A DNA stretch of 64,000 nt, taken from NCBI GenBank assembly GCA_963735175.1, contig CAVTJX010000016.1:682001-746000 (forward strand), read 5' to 3'. Under the pieces are notes generated by a model. That model was not told the DNA's origin. It did no database searches and was given only the letters and a program-made list of their open reading frames with translations. The DNA is from CAVTJX01 sp963735175 (GTDB taxonomy: Bacteria; Electryoneota; RPQS01). Below are positions 1-9,260 of this stretch, piece by piece. Every line of letters begins with the position of its first letter. Position 1 is the stretch's first letter. The position numbers and the translations under genes are program-made.

Positions 1-157
1 CCGCGAGGAGGGCTAACTGATCGCCACGGCGGCTGGCGCCTTTAGGAGGCATGACCGTTTGCATGTCCCAGTGCAAAAGTTCCGCCACTGAACCGAGGAG
101 GGAGCATTCCCGGTAGCGGGAAACCAACTCGGTATAGTCGGCTTGCACGTTGGTCAT
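1..157 (-). CDS. M32 family metallocarboxypeptidase (carboxypeptidase Taq type), N-terminal fragment
   Basis: Only the first 52 codons are inside the window; the gene continues leftward past base 1. The translation begins MTNVQADYTELVSRYREC and continues with LLHWDMQTVMPPKGASRR and GDQLALLA. The pattern 'LLxWDxxxxMPPxGAxxRxxQLALL' is the conserved N-terminal helix-loop of M32 (Taq) carboxypeptidases, cytosolic zinc enzymes that trim C-terminal residues. The start at 157 is supported by a strong AGGAGG Shine-Dalgarno about six bases upstream on the minus strand. The HExxH zinc site lies outside the window, so activity cannot be judged. The next gene is divergent and 343 bases away. Confidence 0.85.
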   Translation of the reverse strand, partial: MTNVQADYTELVSRYRECSLLGSVAELLHWDMQTVMPPKGASRRGDQLALLA

Positions 158-500
158 TGCATCCTCCTTAGTTATTATTATTCAACAATATATGAATGCT
201 GCGCGGATCCGGAGTGATTCCGGCTCTGTTGGACAACAGACCCGTCTTTATCCGTCATCGCTGGGGGTTCAGGCAGCTTAATTCAGAAAATCAAAATACA
301 AGGATCAATGGAGAAGGTCAAGCCGCAGTTTCATCGATCTGTAAATGATATTCTATACCAACTGCATCAAACCCCTTTACAAATGCCCCAAGATACATTA
401 CTTTATAGGTTGGTGACATCCGGCCAATATCTTGGGCAAATCGCGAACTATCCTCTGCGCATTACCTGCGACGTGTACTATGAAAACAGGATCCTGATCC
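158..500. other. Intergenic region between divergent genes
   Basis: This stretch separates the divergent M32 peptidase and the beta-helix gene, so promoters for both should lie here, but I see no convincing -35/-10 pair. It is AT-richer than its surroundings (around 168-205 and 280-360). A start at 308 opens a frame (MEKVKPQFHRSVNDILYQL...) that becomes a shadow of the beta-helix gene after 501. I do not call it a gene. Confidence 0.4.
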
Positions 501-3500
501 GTGCTTCCGCCGTTCTTCCGTCGGGAAACCGTGCTCATCCTTGCCGGCCTTGCGCTTTTCGCGGCTATCAGCCGCGCTTTGCCGCTCGACGCCGGCTCTG
601 CCGATCCTTCCCCGGAAGCACTGCGTACGGATTCCGCCTTGGCCGGCGCCTATACCGTGGGTGGTGACAGTGCCGACTTTGCCACGCCCGCCGACGCCGT
701 GCTCGCTCTCATTACCCACGGCGTCACGGCGCCGACAACTCTGGAACTGCGCGCGGGCATATATTTCGGAGCGCTCGTTCTGACGGCCATTCCCGGCGCT
801 TCAACTGTCAACAACGTCACGTTCCAGCGCGCATCTGCCGATTCCGGCTCTGTCACACTCCGCTCTGGAGTCACGGACACCACCCTGTTGTTGTTCTCCG
901 GCGCCAGTGATATCACTTTTGACGGCATTGATCTGGCCGCCGGCGGCACGGCCCTGCGCCACGTTGCCGGTCTCACGTCCGGCAGCCAACGCATCACTCT
1001 GCGCAATGCCACACTCTCCGGTCCTGGGGCATCGATCCTCGGAACCGATGTTGTTTGGGTGAGCGGGACTGGAAGCGCCGATAACCATTTCGAGGACTTG
1101 ATCGTCCGCCACGCGGCGCGTGGATTCCAATGGGACGGATCCACCGCCGGCTCCGCGATTGGCAATACTCTGCAACGCTGCCAGATTGACAGTGTGCGCG
1201 GCGGCGTATGGCTGACGCGCCAGAAAAATGCGCTCGTGCAGGACAACGACATCGTCCTCGATGTGGCGCAGAGCGACGAAGCCGACGCCATCCGCGTCGC
1301 CACGACACTCCCCGGCGATACCGTCGTGATCGACGGCAATCGGATCCATGGCATCCGGACCGCCGCCGTTTACGCTGTTGGCATTCGCGTCAAGACTGAC
1401 TCCACCGCCGCCGTCGTCCGCATCTCGAATAACATGCTCTTCGATTTCCAGACCACCGGCAGCGCTCAGGTCCGCGCCCTTTACATCACTTCGGGCCGCA
1501 CCGAAATCATCGGTAACAGCATCCTCGTCAATGACGTTGCCGCCACGGGCACAACCTACAGTCTCTACCTCGGCACGTTGTCACTGAGCGGCAGCGCGCT
1601 CTTACGCAACAACATCTTCGTGAATCAGGAAGCCACCAGCCTCGCTTACAATTTCTTCACCCTGACTTCCTCCACGCCGTTCAGCTCGGACGATAATATC
1701 TTCCACGGCACGGGCAGCGGCTATCGGTTGGGCCGCTTCGGGATGGACCAGCCTACGCTCGCAGCCTGGCAGAGCGCCACCGCGGGCGATGTCCGCAGTC
1801 TGTCCGGCGATCCCGGATTTCTCAGCGGCACTGATTTGCATTTATCTGCGCTGAACGGCCTCGCGCACCAGAACGGCGGGCTCGGGACCGGTCTGTTGAC
1901 CGATATCGACGGCGAGGCGCGCCGCCAGCCGCCGGACCGCGGCGCTGACGAATATGATTACCTCGCGCCCGCCGTCGACTGCGCTGTGCTGGGCTTTGCC
2001 GATCCGTACCCGCGCTATGTCGGCGCCACCGCCGCGCCCGTCACCGTGATCGTGTTCAATCGCGGCTCGGCGCCGCAAACCGACGTGCCACTGTTTCTCT
2101 ATTTCGACGATTGGCTTGTCGGTGAGTATGCAGCTTCACTCGCTCCGCTGGAATGCGATACTGTCACGATGACCTGGAACACCCCTGACGCTCCGGCCAC
2201 CGGTCGACTTTCGGCACGTTGCTTCGTGGCCGCCGATGCCGATCTCTCCAACGACAGCACGAGCTGGATCGTGGAGGTCGTCGCGCCACCCTTAACCGGC
2301 GGCTATGCCATTGGCACGGGCGGCGATTATACAACCTTCACCGCCGCCCTCACGGACCTCGCGCGTCGCGGCGTCACGGCCCCCGTCGTCATCGATGTGG
2401 CCCCCGGCACGTATGACGAACGAGTCACGATCCCCTTCATACCCGGGGCATCCGCGGTCGACACCGTTTGTTTCCGTGCCGCTTCCGGGATTGTCACGCT
2501 GCGCTCGTCCCTGGGTCCCGCGACCCTAATTTTCAGTGGGGCGCGGCACGTCCACGTCCGCGGCATCAACATTTCCGCCATCGCTCCCAACTATGTCGGC
2601 GTCCTGTTTGAAGCCGGCGCCGACAGCAACGAGATTGCCGCCGCCAGCGTCGGCGGGCCGTCACTCGTCGTCAGCTCGGCCTACGGCATCCACTCGCAGG
2701 GTGGTGGGTGTGACGGTAACGTGCTTCGCGAACTCGTCATCGACGGTTTTTATTACGGCATTCGCCTTGAAGGCGCGAGCGCCCGCGCCGATTGCGGCAA
2801 TCTCATCGAGCGCTGTACCGTCACCACCTCACGCACGGCGCTCCGCACCGATTTTCAGAACGCTGCCGTCATTGCTCGGAACACCGTTCACGCGGGTTAT
2901 CCCGCCGCGGCAACCGCCGTCTACGGCCTTTGGCTGGGCACACAGCTATCGGGTCAACAGGTGATCGCTGACGGCAATCAGTTGACGGCGGGGCAAGGGG
3001 CCGCGGGCGGCTGCGCGGTCTACAGTAACACCGGACCCGGCAACGCGCTGATCGCCAACCAGATGGTCGGCGGTTGGACCCTTACCGGCACGGCTCCCGT
3101 GTATGGCATCCTCGTCGGCGGCGGCAATGCCACGGTCGCTTTCAACAGCCTCTGGATGAATGACATTGCCGGCACCGGCGACGTGATTGCCATTGCCGAC
3201 ACCGGCGCGGGCACATCCGTTTCCGTCCTGAGCAATGTCATGCAACTCAGCGAGCGCACGAACCACACCGTCGCTCTCTGGCACGGCGGCGGCGGATTCG
3301 GTTCCGACTACAACGCCGTCAACAACCGCTCCGGCGGTAATCCACTCTTCACCGTCGGCCGCATGAGCACATCAGACTATGCAAGCCTCACCGACTGGCG
3401 GAGTGCGACCGGCAACGACCTCCACAGCCTGACTGGCGACCCCGGCTTCGTCGATAGCCTGAATCTGCACGTCATGCCCAATAGCTCGTTGCTGGATGGA

Positions 3501-5549
3501 AACGGTCTCTTCGTTGCCGCAGTGCCGGAAGACGCCGATCGTGATCCGCGTACCAATCCCCCCGACATCGGAGCCGACGAATACCTGTTCCTTGAAACCC
3601 CGGACGATTTCGCCATCCGCTGGCTATCCGTACCCAGTGGAGAATTCCATGCCGGTGAAGCGTATTCGTTTGACCTCGGCCTCACTAATTTCGGCTGGCT
3701 CGGCCACACCGATGTTCCGGTGCGCCTGTTCTTCGACGGCGCGCTGATGGCGGAACTGCCCGTCAGCCTCCTTCCCGGAGCGTCGGACACACTCACGGTC
3801 ACGTGGATCCCGCCCGATCTCGCCCTTACCGACGGCCTGCTCGTGGCCCGCGTGTGTTTGGCGGGTGATCTCGTGGCGGCGAACGATTCCGTCAGTGCGG
3901 CGGTGACCGTAATCGGTCCACCGCTGGCCGGCGACTTCGACGTCGCCGGCGGCGCCGCGCAGTTCCCCAGTCTGTCCGCAGCGGTGCGCCACCTTGCCCT
4001 GCGTGGCGTCAGCGGCCCGGTCACACTAAATCTCTTCAATCCGGATGCGGCGGGCACGCTTTGTTTACCGGAGATTCCCGGCACAGATTCCAGCGCGTGC
4101 GTGGTCGTTCGAACCGCGACAGTTAGATCACTGCCGGTCATTTTGAGCGCGCCTGCCGGCGAAGCGGTGTTACTGTTGGACGGCGCGGATAACCTCACCT
4201 TTGAGGATCTTGGCATCGCCGCCGCCGGAAGTTGCACCACGGCCGTCACCCTGCGCGGCGGCGCGACCGGCAATCGGTTTCGGAACTGCTTCATTCAGGG
4301 CTTTGACTCGCTCGCCAGCGCGTCCACGGCCATCCGTGTGCTCTCCGACGGCAATCACAATAACAATTTCGAGTCCCTCATAGTTTCCCGCGCCTTCACC
4401 GGAATTGCCCTCGGCGGCGGCGCTGCCGCCATCCAGGGACTGGGAAACTCGATTCGCGATTGCGCCATCACGAACACCCGCTACGGGATAACAGTCAGCC
4501 GCCAGACAGGTGCCGTCGTCGAGGGCAACGACATTCAACCGGGCTCACCCGCGCCGCTGGCCGCCGCCTGCTACGGCGTCTTTATTAACGCCCTCGGCCC
4601 GGGCGGCAGCGTTACCGTCAACGCCAATCGGATTCACGGCTTCGCCGACGGTTCCGGTGCGCTCTCCAACCGCGCCGTGGGTATCTATGCCGCCGCCGGA
4701 GGCGACGCCAGCGTTCTGGCCTGTAACAACTTCATCTACGATTTTGCCGGGGCGGGCACGCTCAAGCGCAACGCCTTTTACCTCTCGGCAGGTCACAACA
4801 ATATTCTCCATAATACCGTGCGTCTGGACGATGTCGCATCATCCACGGAAATCGCCGCCATCTATAGCTCCACCGGCAGCGAGCATTTCCTGCGCAATAA
4901 TATTCTGCTTTGCCTCGAAGACACCTTGCCCGCCTGCGGCATCCTCGTCAGCGGCGGTCAGGTCGAAAGCGACGGCAATCTGCTGTTCGGTCCGTCCGCT
5001 TCCTTCTCAGTGGCTCGCGTCGGCAGCACGGTCTACCCCACGCTTGCCGCCTGGCAGGGAACCGGGAACGATGTTCACAGCGTCAGTAGCGATCCCGGCT
5101 TCGTAAGCCCGGCGGATCTGCATCTGGCCGACAGCGCTTCTGTCGCGTATCGCCACGGCATCGAAACCGCCCTTGTCACGACCGATATCGACGGCGAGGA
5201 TCGCGGAACTCCGCCTGACATCGGGGCCGACGAGTATTCGGCGCCCTGCATCCCCCCAGCCGTCAATGATCTGACAATCACAGCCATTGACGGCACGGTC
5301 CATTTAGCCTGGACACCGGTCCCCCTCGCGGCCTGTTACCATGTGTATCGAGACAGTTCCCTGGAAATGAGCATGGATCCCCTGCATCTGTTCGGTACGG
5401 TTCTGGGAACTTCTTTTTCAGACACTGTTACCGGCGATGACATGAGCCATTTCTTCTACGTCATCATTGCCGATCCCACCCCGCCTTTCAGTCCTGCTCC
5501 CGTCGTCCGTCATCGGCCTCATTCCGGAGAGGCATCGCTTAAAAAGTAA
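501..5549 (+). CDS. Large secreted right-handed beta-helix protein with three tandem units
   Basis: The 1,682-residue frame is uninterrupted. The GTG at 501 is the only sensible start, because an in-frame TGA sits at 495-497; it opens a signal peptide (MLPPFFRRETVLILAGLALF, then an A-rich cleavage region). The body has three units of about 545 residues starting near residues 51, 600 and 1142. Each begins with a 'Y.(V/I)G.GG.(F/Y).....A...L...GV.(A/G)P' motif, runs through parallel beta-helix repeats rich in 'N.I..' turns, and ends with 'DPGF....LHL' followed by 'D.(D/E).R..PPD.GADEY'. CARDB-like beta-sandwiches follow units 1 and 2; an Fn3-like strand set follows unit 3. No 'YPNPFN' sorting domain is seen and the protein ends SGEASLKK. 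The fold suggests polysaccharide binding or cleavage or a surface-layer role; no catalytic site is recognised. Confidence 0.85.
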   Translation: MLPPFFRRETVLILAGLALFAAISRALPLDAGSADPSPEALRTDSALAGAYTVGGDSADFATPADAVLALITHGVTAPTTLELRAGIYFGALVLTAIPGASTVNNVTFQRASADSGSVTLRSGVTDTTLLLFSGASDITFDGIDLAAGGTALRHVAGLTSGSQRITLRNATLSGPGASILGTDVVWVSGTGSADNHFEDLIVRHAARGFQWDGSTAGSAIGNTLQRCQIDSVRGGVWLTRQKNALVQDNDIVLDVAQSDEADAIRVATTLPGDTVVIDGNRIHGIRTAAVYAVGIRVKTDSTAAVVRISNNMLFDFQTTGSAQVRALYITSGRTEIIGNSILVNDVAATGTTYSLYLGTLSLSGSALLRNNIFVNQEATSLAYNFFTLTSSTPFSSDDNIFHGTGSGYRLGRFGMDQPTLAAWQSATAGDVRSLSGDPGFLSGTDLHLSALNGLAHQNGGLGTGLLTDIDGEARRQPPDRGADEYDYLAPAVDCAVLGFADPYPRYVGATAAPVTVIVFNRGSAPQTDVPLFLYFDDWLVGEYAASLAPLECDTVTMTWNTPDAPATGRLSARCFVAADADLSNDSTSWIVEVVAPPLTGGYAIGTGGDYTTFTAALTDLARRGVTAPVVIDVAPGTYDERVTIPFIPGASAVDTVCFRAASGIVTLRSSLGPATLIFSGARHVHVRGINISAIAPNYVGVLFEAGADSNEIAAASVGGPSLVVSSAYGIHSQGGGCDGNVLRELVIDGFYYGIRLEGASARADCGNLIERCTVTTSRTALRTDFQNAAVIARNTVHAGYPAAATAVYGLWLGTQLSGQQVIADGNQLTAGQGAAGGCAVYSNTGPGNALIANQMVGGWTLTGTAPVYGILVGGGNATVAFNSLWMNDIAGTGDVIAIADTGAGTSVSVLSNVMQLSERTNHTVALWHGGGGFGSDYNAVNNRSGGNPLFTVGRMSTSDYASLTDWRSATGNDLHSLTGDPGFVDSLNLHVMPNSSLLDGNGLFVAAVPEDADRDPRTNPPDIGADEYLFLETPDDFAIRWLSVPSGEFHAGEAYSFDLGLTNFGWLGHTDVPVRLFFDGALMAELPVSLLPGASDTLTVTWIPPDLALTDGLLVARVCLAGDLVAANDSVSAAVTVIGPPLAGDFDVAGGAAQFPSLSAAVRHLALRGVSGPVTLNLFNPDAAGTLCLPEIPGTDSSACVVVRTATVRSLPVILSAPAGEAVLLLDGADNLTFEDLGIAAAGSCTTAVTLRGGATGNRFRNCFIQGFDSLASASTAIRVLSDGNHNNNFESLIVSRAFTGIALGGGAAAIQGLGNSIRDCAITNTRYGITVSRQTGAVVEGNDIQPGSPAPLAAACYGVFINALGPGGSVTVNANRIHGFADGSGALSNRAVGIYAAAGGDASVLACNNFIYDFAGAGTLKRNAFYLSAGHNNILHNTVRLDDVASSTEIAAIYSSTGSEHFLRNNILLCLEDTLPACGILVSGGQVESDGNLLFGPSASFSVARVGSTVYPTLAAWQGTGNDVHSVSSDPGFVSPADLHLADSASVAYRHGIETALVTTDIDGEDRGTPPDIGADEYSAPCIPPAVNDLTITAIDGTVHLAWTPVPLAACYHVYRDSSLEMSMDPLHLFGTVLGTSFSDTVTGDDMSHFFYVIIADPTPPFSPAPVVRHRPHSGEASLKK

Positions 5550-5579
5550 ACTAAATTTTGTTTCAACGTCAGTGGGAAA

Positions 5580-5604
5580 CGCCGCCTTGGGTCTGAAGGC
5601 GGCG
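5580..5604 (+). terminator. Hairpin downstream of the beta-helix gene
   Basis: A perfect 9-bp stem (CGCCGCCTT / AAGGCGGCG) with a 7-base loop lies 31 bases after the stop. A CT-rich tract follows rather than a pure T run, so termination is plausible but not textbook. Confidence 0.45.
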
Positions 5605-6048
5605 CTCTCTCTCTCGCCACATCCGACCGAAAATCTGTCAGCGGTGCGACAGTTTCAAAATATACAGACCCAAACGCTATAGCATTTTTTACAGAGCCCG
5701 CCTCCTTCCCCACGGAACACACAGGCAATCACGACCTGACGGTTCAAAAGTTCAAGTCTATAATTACCCTGAACGTTGGAACTTGTCACCTCCGCTTCCG
5801 TGAAATGGGTAAGAGTTTGCGCTATGTTACTCTGTAATTTTGCGGAATATAATTTGCATATGTTTGTATAGGACGCCATGGACAGTTCGAATCTTGCCGG
5901 ATTTCCGCTGTTTTCAGGGGGACCCGGCAGGAACTGCCATTTGTCGGATTGAAACGGCGTCCTTGCGAACAAAACCACATACTGCTTGAATTTCGGGTAT
6001 GTTTCCACGGGCCGGACTAACCGGCCGCAGCGGAAAGGATTGGTAGTT
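5605..6048. other. Intergenic region upstream of the universal stress gene
   Basis: No gene is seen. A TATAAT hexamer lies at 5848-5853 without a good -35 element. A GGCCGG-ACTAA-CCGGCC inverted repeat at 6010-6026 sits about 20 bases before the start of the stress-protein gene and could fold in the leader RNA close to the ribosome binding site. Confidence 0.4.
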
Positions 6049-7044
6049 ATGCGGATCTTCGACAGGATCGTTATTCCACTCGAACCCAGTTCCCGGGCGC
6101 AAGCTCTGTTGGGTGTCGCTTCGGGACTGGCCCAAAAATTCGCCAGCGAGTTTGTCCTCATGTCTGTAAATCCGCTGGGCACAGGCACGACCCGCTCGAG
6201 CGTACGGATTCGCGAGCTGCGTAAGCGGCTCGCGAATTGGTCTACGACCCTGATGGAGGCGGGCGCCGGTCGCGTCACCACACTATTTCGCGAAGGGAAT
6301 CCGGCGCTGCATATCGAACAAGCGGCTCTGGAAACCGGCGCTTCGATGATTCTCATGGCCGAAGATGTCGAAAACGCTGAAACCCGGGCCTGGTTCGGCA
6401 CGACCACTCAGCGACTTGCCCGTCGCCTACCAACCCCCCTACTTGTTATTCGCACCGACAGCCGCCACAATCTGGACCCGATTCTCGCCGTCGTCGACTT
6501 CTCCGATTCCTCGCGTCGCGCATTGCACCACGCGATTGACCTTGCCCGCAGTCTTGAATCCCGTTTGACCATCCTGCACGTTGTGCCCGACACGCTGCGT
6601 TCGCCGCTTGAGGAAGGCTCCGTCTGGTCGCTCGGCGCGGCAGTCCCGGCCGTGGATGGGCGCGGCGAAATCCGGCGTGGTTTCGGATCGCTCAAGTATG
6701 GATCTCCTCACCCGCTCCCCGCCGAGGTCGAGCTGAAGCTGGAGAGCGCGCGCACCGAATTGCGTGACTTTCTGGCAACCTTCGATCTCTCGGGCGTCGC
6801 CTTCGACAGCAACGTCACGGCGGGAACACCCGTCACCCAGACGCTGGCTCAGGCGAGCGCGCTGAATGCCGGCCTGATTATCGCCGGATCGGGTCCCCGG
6901 GCGGGAGCGATCAACCTGATCAGCCAGACAACTGCGGAAACACTGGCCGAATTATCCGACATCCCAGTCATGATCTTTCGCAGTCATCCTGAACGCCATA
7001 TCGACACACAGGATCAGACTATTTCCAGATCACAATATATCTAA
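6049..7044 (+). CDS. Tandem universal stress protein (two UspA domains)
   Basis: The 331-residue protein starts MRIFDRIVIPLEP. An in-frame ATG at 6049 with GGAAAGGA upstream is preferred over the longer frame opening at 5986. Residues ~1-145 and ~147-331 are two Usp folds, each beginning with the D-x-(I/V)-(L/V)-x-x-(V/I)-D/P strand ('RIVIPLEPSS', 'ILAVVDFSDSS') and ending with a hydrophobic strand ('TPLLVIR', 'IPVMIFR'). The second domain keeps part of the ATP-loop pattern ('IIAGSGPRAG') but its final G(S/T) is replaced by SQTTAE, and the first domain lacks the motif. ATP binding is therefore doubtful. Tandem Usp proteins commonly respond to starvation or oxidative stress. A terminator follows at 7120-7145. 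Confidence 0.85.
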   Translation: MRIFDRIVIPLEPSSRAQALLGVASGLAQKFASEFVLMSVNPLGTGTTRSSVRIRELRKRLANWSTTLMEAGAGRVTTLFREGNPALHIEQAALETGASMILMAEDVENAETRAWFGTTTQRLARRLPTPLLVIRTDSRHNLDPILAVVDFSDSSRRALHHAIDLARSLESRLTILHVVPDTLRSPLEEGSVWSLGAAVPAVDGRGEIRRGFGSLKYGSPHPLPAEVELKLESARTELRDFLATFDLSGVAFDSNVTAGTPVTQTLAQASALNAGLIIAGSGPRAGAINLISQTTAETLAELSDIPVMIFRSHPERHIDTQDQTISRSQYI

Positions 7045-7119
7045 TTCTTGTGTTCTGCGGCTGAAAAATCAGCAATCTGTTTCTTTCTGAGTCACTCTCG
7101 TTCATCAAAATTGTTTAAA

Positions 7120-7145
7120 AAAGCCTCCGCCATTGTGGAGGCTTT
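7120..7145 (+). terminator. Rho-independent terminator after the Usp gene
   Basis: A 9-bp stem (AAAGCCTCC / GGAGGCTTT) with an 8-base loop; the T tract is partly inside the stem. It lies 75 bases after the Usp stop and ahead of the Rrf2 promoter. Confidence 0.75.
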
Positions 7146-7223
7146 CCTCCATTCAGCGCCAATATCTGTCTATTCATCATGTTAAACAGGATATTAGAAT
7201 TTACGATCTTCTATATTTTCGAC

Positions 7224-7252
7224 TTGACATTGTGTAATCTTTCCCATAGATT
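7224..7252 (+). promoter_or_regulatory. Sigma70-type promoter for the Rrf2 gene
   Basis: A perfect TTGACA (7224-7229), a 17-base spacer and TAGATT (7247-7252) lie 31 bases before the ATG. Rrf2 regulators often repress their own promoters, so an operator may overlap here, but no clear palindrome is seen. Confidence 0.6.
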
Positions 7253-7282
7253 GGAGATGTAACGATCATAAAGTAGACACAT

Positions 7283-7771
7283 ATGTTATCCGCAACCTGG
7301 CAGTATTCCATTCGTGCCCTCGTGCACTTGGCCATGGCCCGCGGCAAGGGCCCTGTTCTGGCCTCCCACATCGCCGAAACCGAAGGCATCCCGCTTCCCT
7401 TCCTCTCCAAGATCCTGCACCAGCTCAAGGTTGCCGGGATCGTCGCCGCCACGCGCGGCCAGAAGGGCGGTTACATTCTGCAGCGCGACCCCGCCAAGCT
7501 GACGCTGCTCGATGTCGCGCACCTCACCGACCATGTGGATTTCGGTGAGCAGTGCCTCCTCGGCTACCGCTTCTGCGACGAGCACTGCAATTGCGTGCTC
7601 CATCCGCAGTGGGAAGGGATCAAGAAGGAAATCCGGCATTTCCTCGAGTCGCGCACGATTGACCACCTTGCCACCGACGCGGCGCGGGGCGTGCTCGATG
7701 TTGACGGCATGTTGCATTTCCGTCAGCCCCCCCTCCGCCCCCCCTACGAAGTCACCGCCGGCGAATTCTAA
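7283..7771 (+). CDS. Rrf2 family transcriptional regulator with Cys cluster
   Basis: The 162-residue protein opens with the Rrf2 winged helix (MLSATWQYSIRALVHLA, then PLPFLSKILHQLKVAGIV and the wing 'RGQKGGY'). Cysteines at residues 91, 98, 102 and 104 occupy the position used by IscR/NsrR-type members to bind an iron-sulfur cluster. Spacing is C-x6-C-x3-C-x-C, so cluster type and signal (iron-sulfur status, NO or redox) cannot be assigned. No isc/suf operon adjoins it. The gene is monocistronic, with its own promoter and a strong terminator at 7850. Confidence 0.88.
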   Translation: MLSATWQYSIRALVHLAMARGKGPVLASHIAETEGIPLPFLSKILHQLKVAGIVAATRGQKGGYILQRDPAKLTLLDVAHLTDHVDFGEQCLLGYRFCDEHCNCVLHPQWEGIKKEIRHFLESRTIDHLATDAARGVLDVDGMLHFRQPPLRPPYEVTAGEF

Positions 7772-7849
7772 GATTCGGAGGCGGCCGGATCTGGTTTGAA
7801 CGCGCTCGCCATTGCCGGCGTCGCGGGTTGTCGTGATGTATCGATTTTG

Positions 7850-7888
7850 AAGAAACGCCAGAGCGAATGATCGCTTCTGGCGTTTCTT
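7850..7888. terminator. Bidirectional terminator between Rrf2 and aldo/keto reductase
   Basis: Arms AAGAAACGCCAG and CTGGCGTTTCTT extend into an inner AGCGA/TCGCT stem with an ATGA tetraloop and one bulged T, giving about 17 bp. T-rich sequence on the plus side ends the Rrf2 transcript; the same hairpin can end the convergent reductase transcript. Confidence 0.85.
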
Positions 7889-8036
7889 TGTGCCCCAAAA
7901 TACCCTTAGCTCGCATTACGTACCGTGGGCCCCGGCCGCTATTTTTGACGCGTGACGGTCTTAAAATGAATCATGCGATGATGATCCTCACAATGGAAGC
8001 GGTCACGCTCTTTTGCGAAATGCCAGAGTTTTTGGC

Positions 8037-9219
8037 TTATCGTTCACCTCGTGGTTTGGGCGGCGCTTCAACGCCGGAATACTGCAACACTGCATCCGGC
8101 AGGCGCTGCCCGTGGATCTGGATGGCAGAAACTTCAGCATTCAGCTCCTGAAGCTCCGCCGGTGAGAAACTCCACCGCGTCCGCACCCACGTTTTCCAGC
8201 ATGTGCGCCATTTGTGTAGTGCCCGGGATGGGTACAATCCACGGCTGCTGCGCCATAAGCCATGCCAGCGCTAATTGGGCGGGGGTTGCCTGTTTCTGCG
8301 CAGCCCACTTTCTTATCACATCCACAAGGGCCAGGTTGTGGGGTAGATTATCCGGCGAAAACCGGGAATCGATGCCCCGGATATCGCCCTCGGCGAAGCG
8401 TGTCCGCGCATCGATGGCTCCGGTCAGAAACCCCACGCCCAGCGGGCTCCACGGAACGAAGCCGATCCCGAGTTCCTGGCAGAGCGGCAGGATCACATCT
8501 TCCGGTCCGCGCCAGAGCAGCGAATATTCGTTTTGGATCGCCGTCACGGGATGCAGGGCATGGGCGCGTCTGACGGTGTTGGGACCCGGTTCCGAAAGGC
8601 CGTAGTGCAGCACTTTCCCGTCGTTCATCAAATCCTTGATCGCTCCCACCACGTCTTCAATCGGGACCGCCGGATCCACACGATGCTGGTACAGCAAATC
8701 AATGCGATCCGTGCGCAGGCGTTTCAACATGCCGTCCACGGCTTGCTTGATGTGTTCCGGACGGCTGTTGAGGCCCTGGCCGCCGTTCTCCCGTTTCCAG
8801 ATCAATATTCCACCCGAACTTCGATGCAATCACGACGTCGTTTCGGAAAGAGGCGACCCCTTCGCCGAGGATCCGTTCCACCTCATGCGGACCGTAAGCC
8901 TCGGCCGCGTCGTAAAAGGTGACGCCACGGTCGAAGGCGGTCCGGATGATGTTGAACATTTCAGTCCGGGTTGGGATCGTCGTTTGGTAGGTGCGGCTCA
9001 TATTCTGCACGCCAATACCGACGCTGGAGACTTCCAGCGAGCCCAGTCTGCGACGCTTCCCGATGCGCGTCTGGACATCAGACCGAGTGAAACTCGGATT
9101 CATGACTTCTGACGGACCCGGTGCCACTGCCCACGCCAACCGCGCTGCCGCTAATCCGACGCCCGCCACCGCCATCCTGCCCATGAAGCGCGGCGACTAC
9201 TGTTGTGGTTCCTGTCCAT
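8037..9219 (-). CDS. Tat-exported aldo/keto reductase (frameshifted in this sequence)
   Basis: Three minus-strand frames join into one ~394-residue protein. The start at 9219 has a GGGAGG site. The N-terminus MDRNHNSSRRA then, after a one-base repair near 9190, (F)MGRMAVAGVGLAAARL reads as a twin-arginine signal. The AKR fold follows, with the catalytic tetrad visible: Asp and Tyr in 'FYDAAEAYGPHEVERIL', Lys in 'VIASKFGW' and His in 'LLYQHRVD'. Further shifts lie near 8797 ('ETGE|NGGQGL') and 8172 (an extra T in 'VEF|SPAELQ'). Known AKRs of this type reduce aldehydes or ketones with NADPH; the substrate is unknown. The gene starts 41 bases after metH and is probably co-transcribed. I attribute the shifts to indel error because conservation continues across each one. 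Confidence 0.82.
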
Positions 9220-9260
9220 CCCGACCTCCCTGAAGAATCCCGCTGCCATTAAACATTTCA

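Noticed and set aside
308..667. 119-codon frame starting MEKVKPQFHRSVND upstream of the beta-helix gene
   Set aside because: Its second half is an out-of-frame reading of the beta-helix gene with Arg/Pro-rich composition, and the first half shows no recognisable feature.
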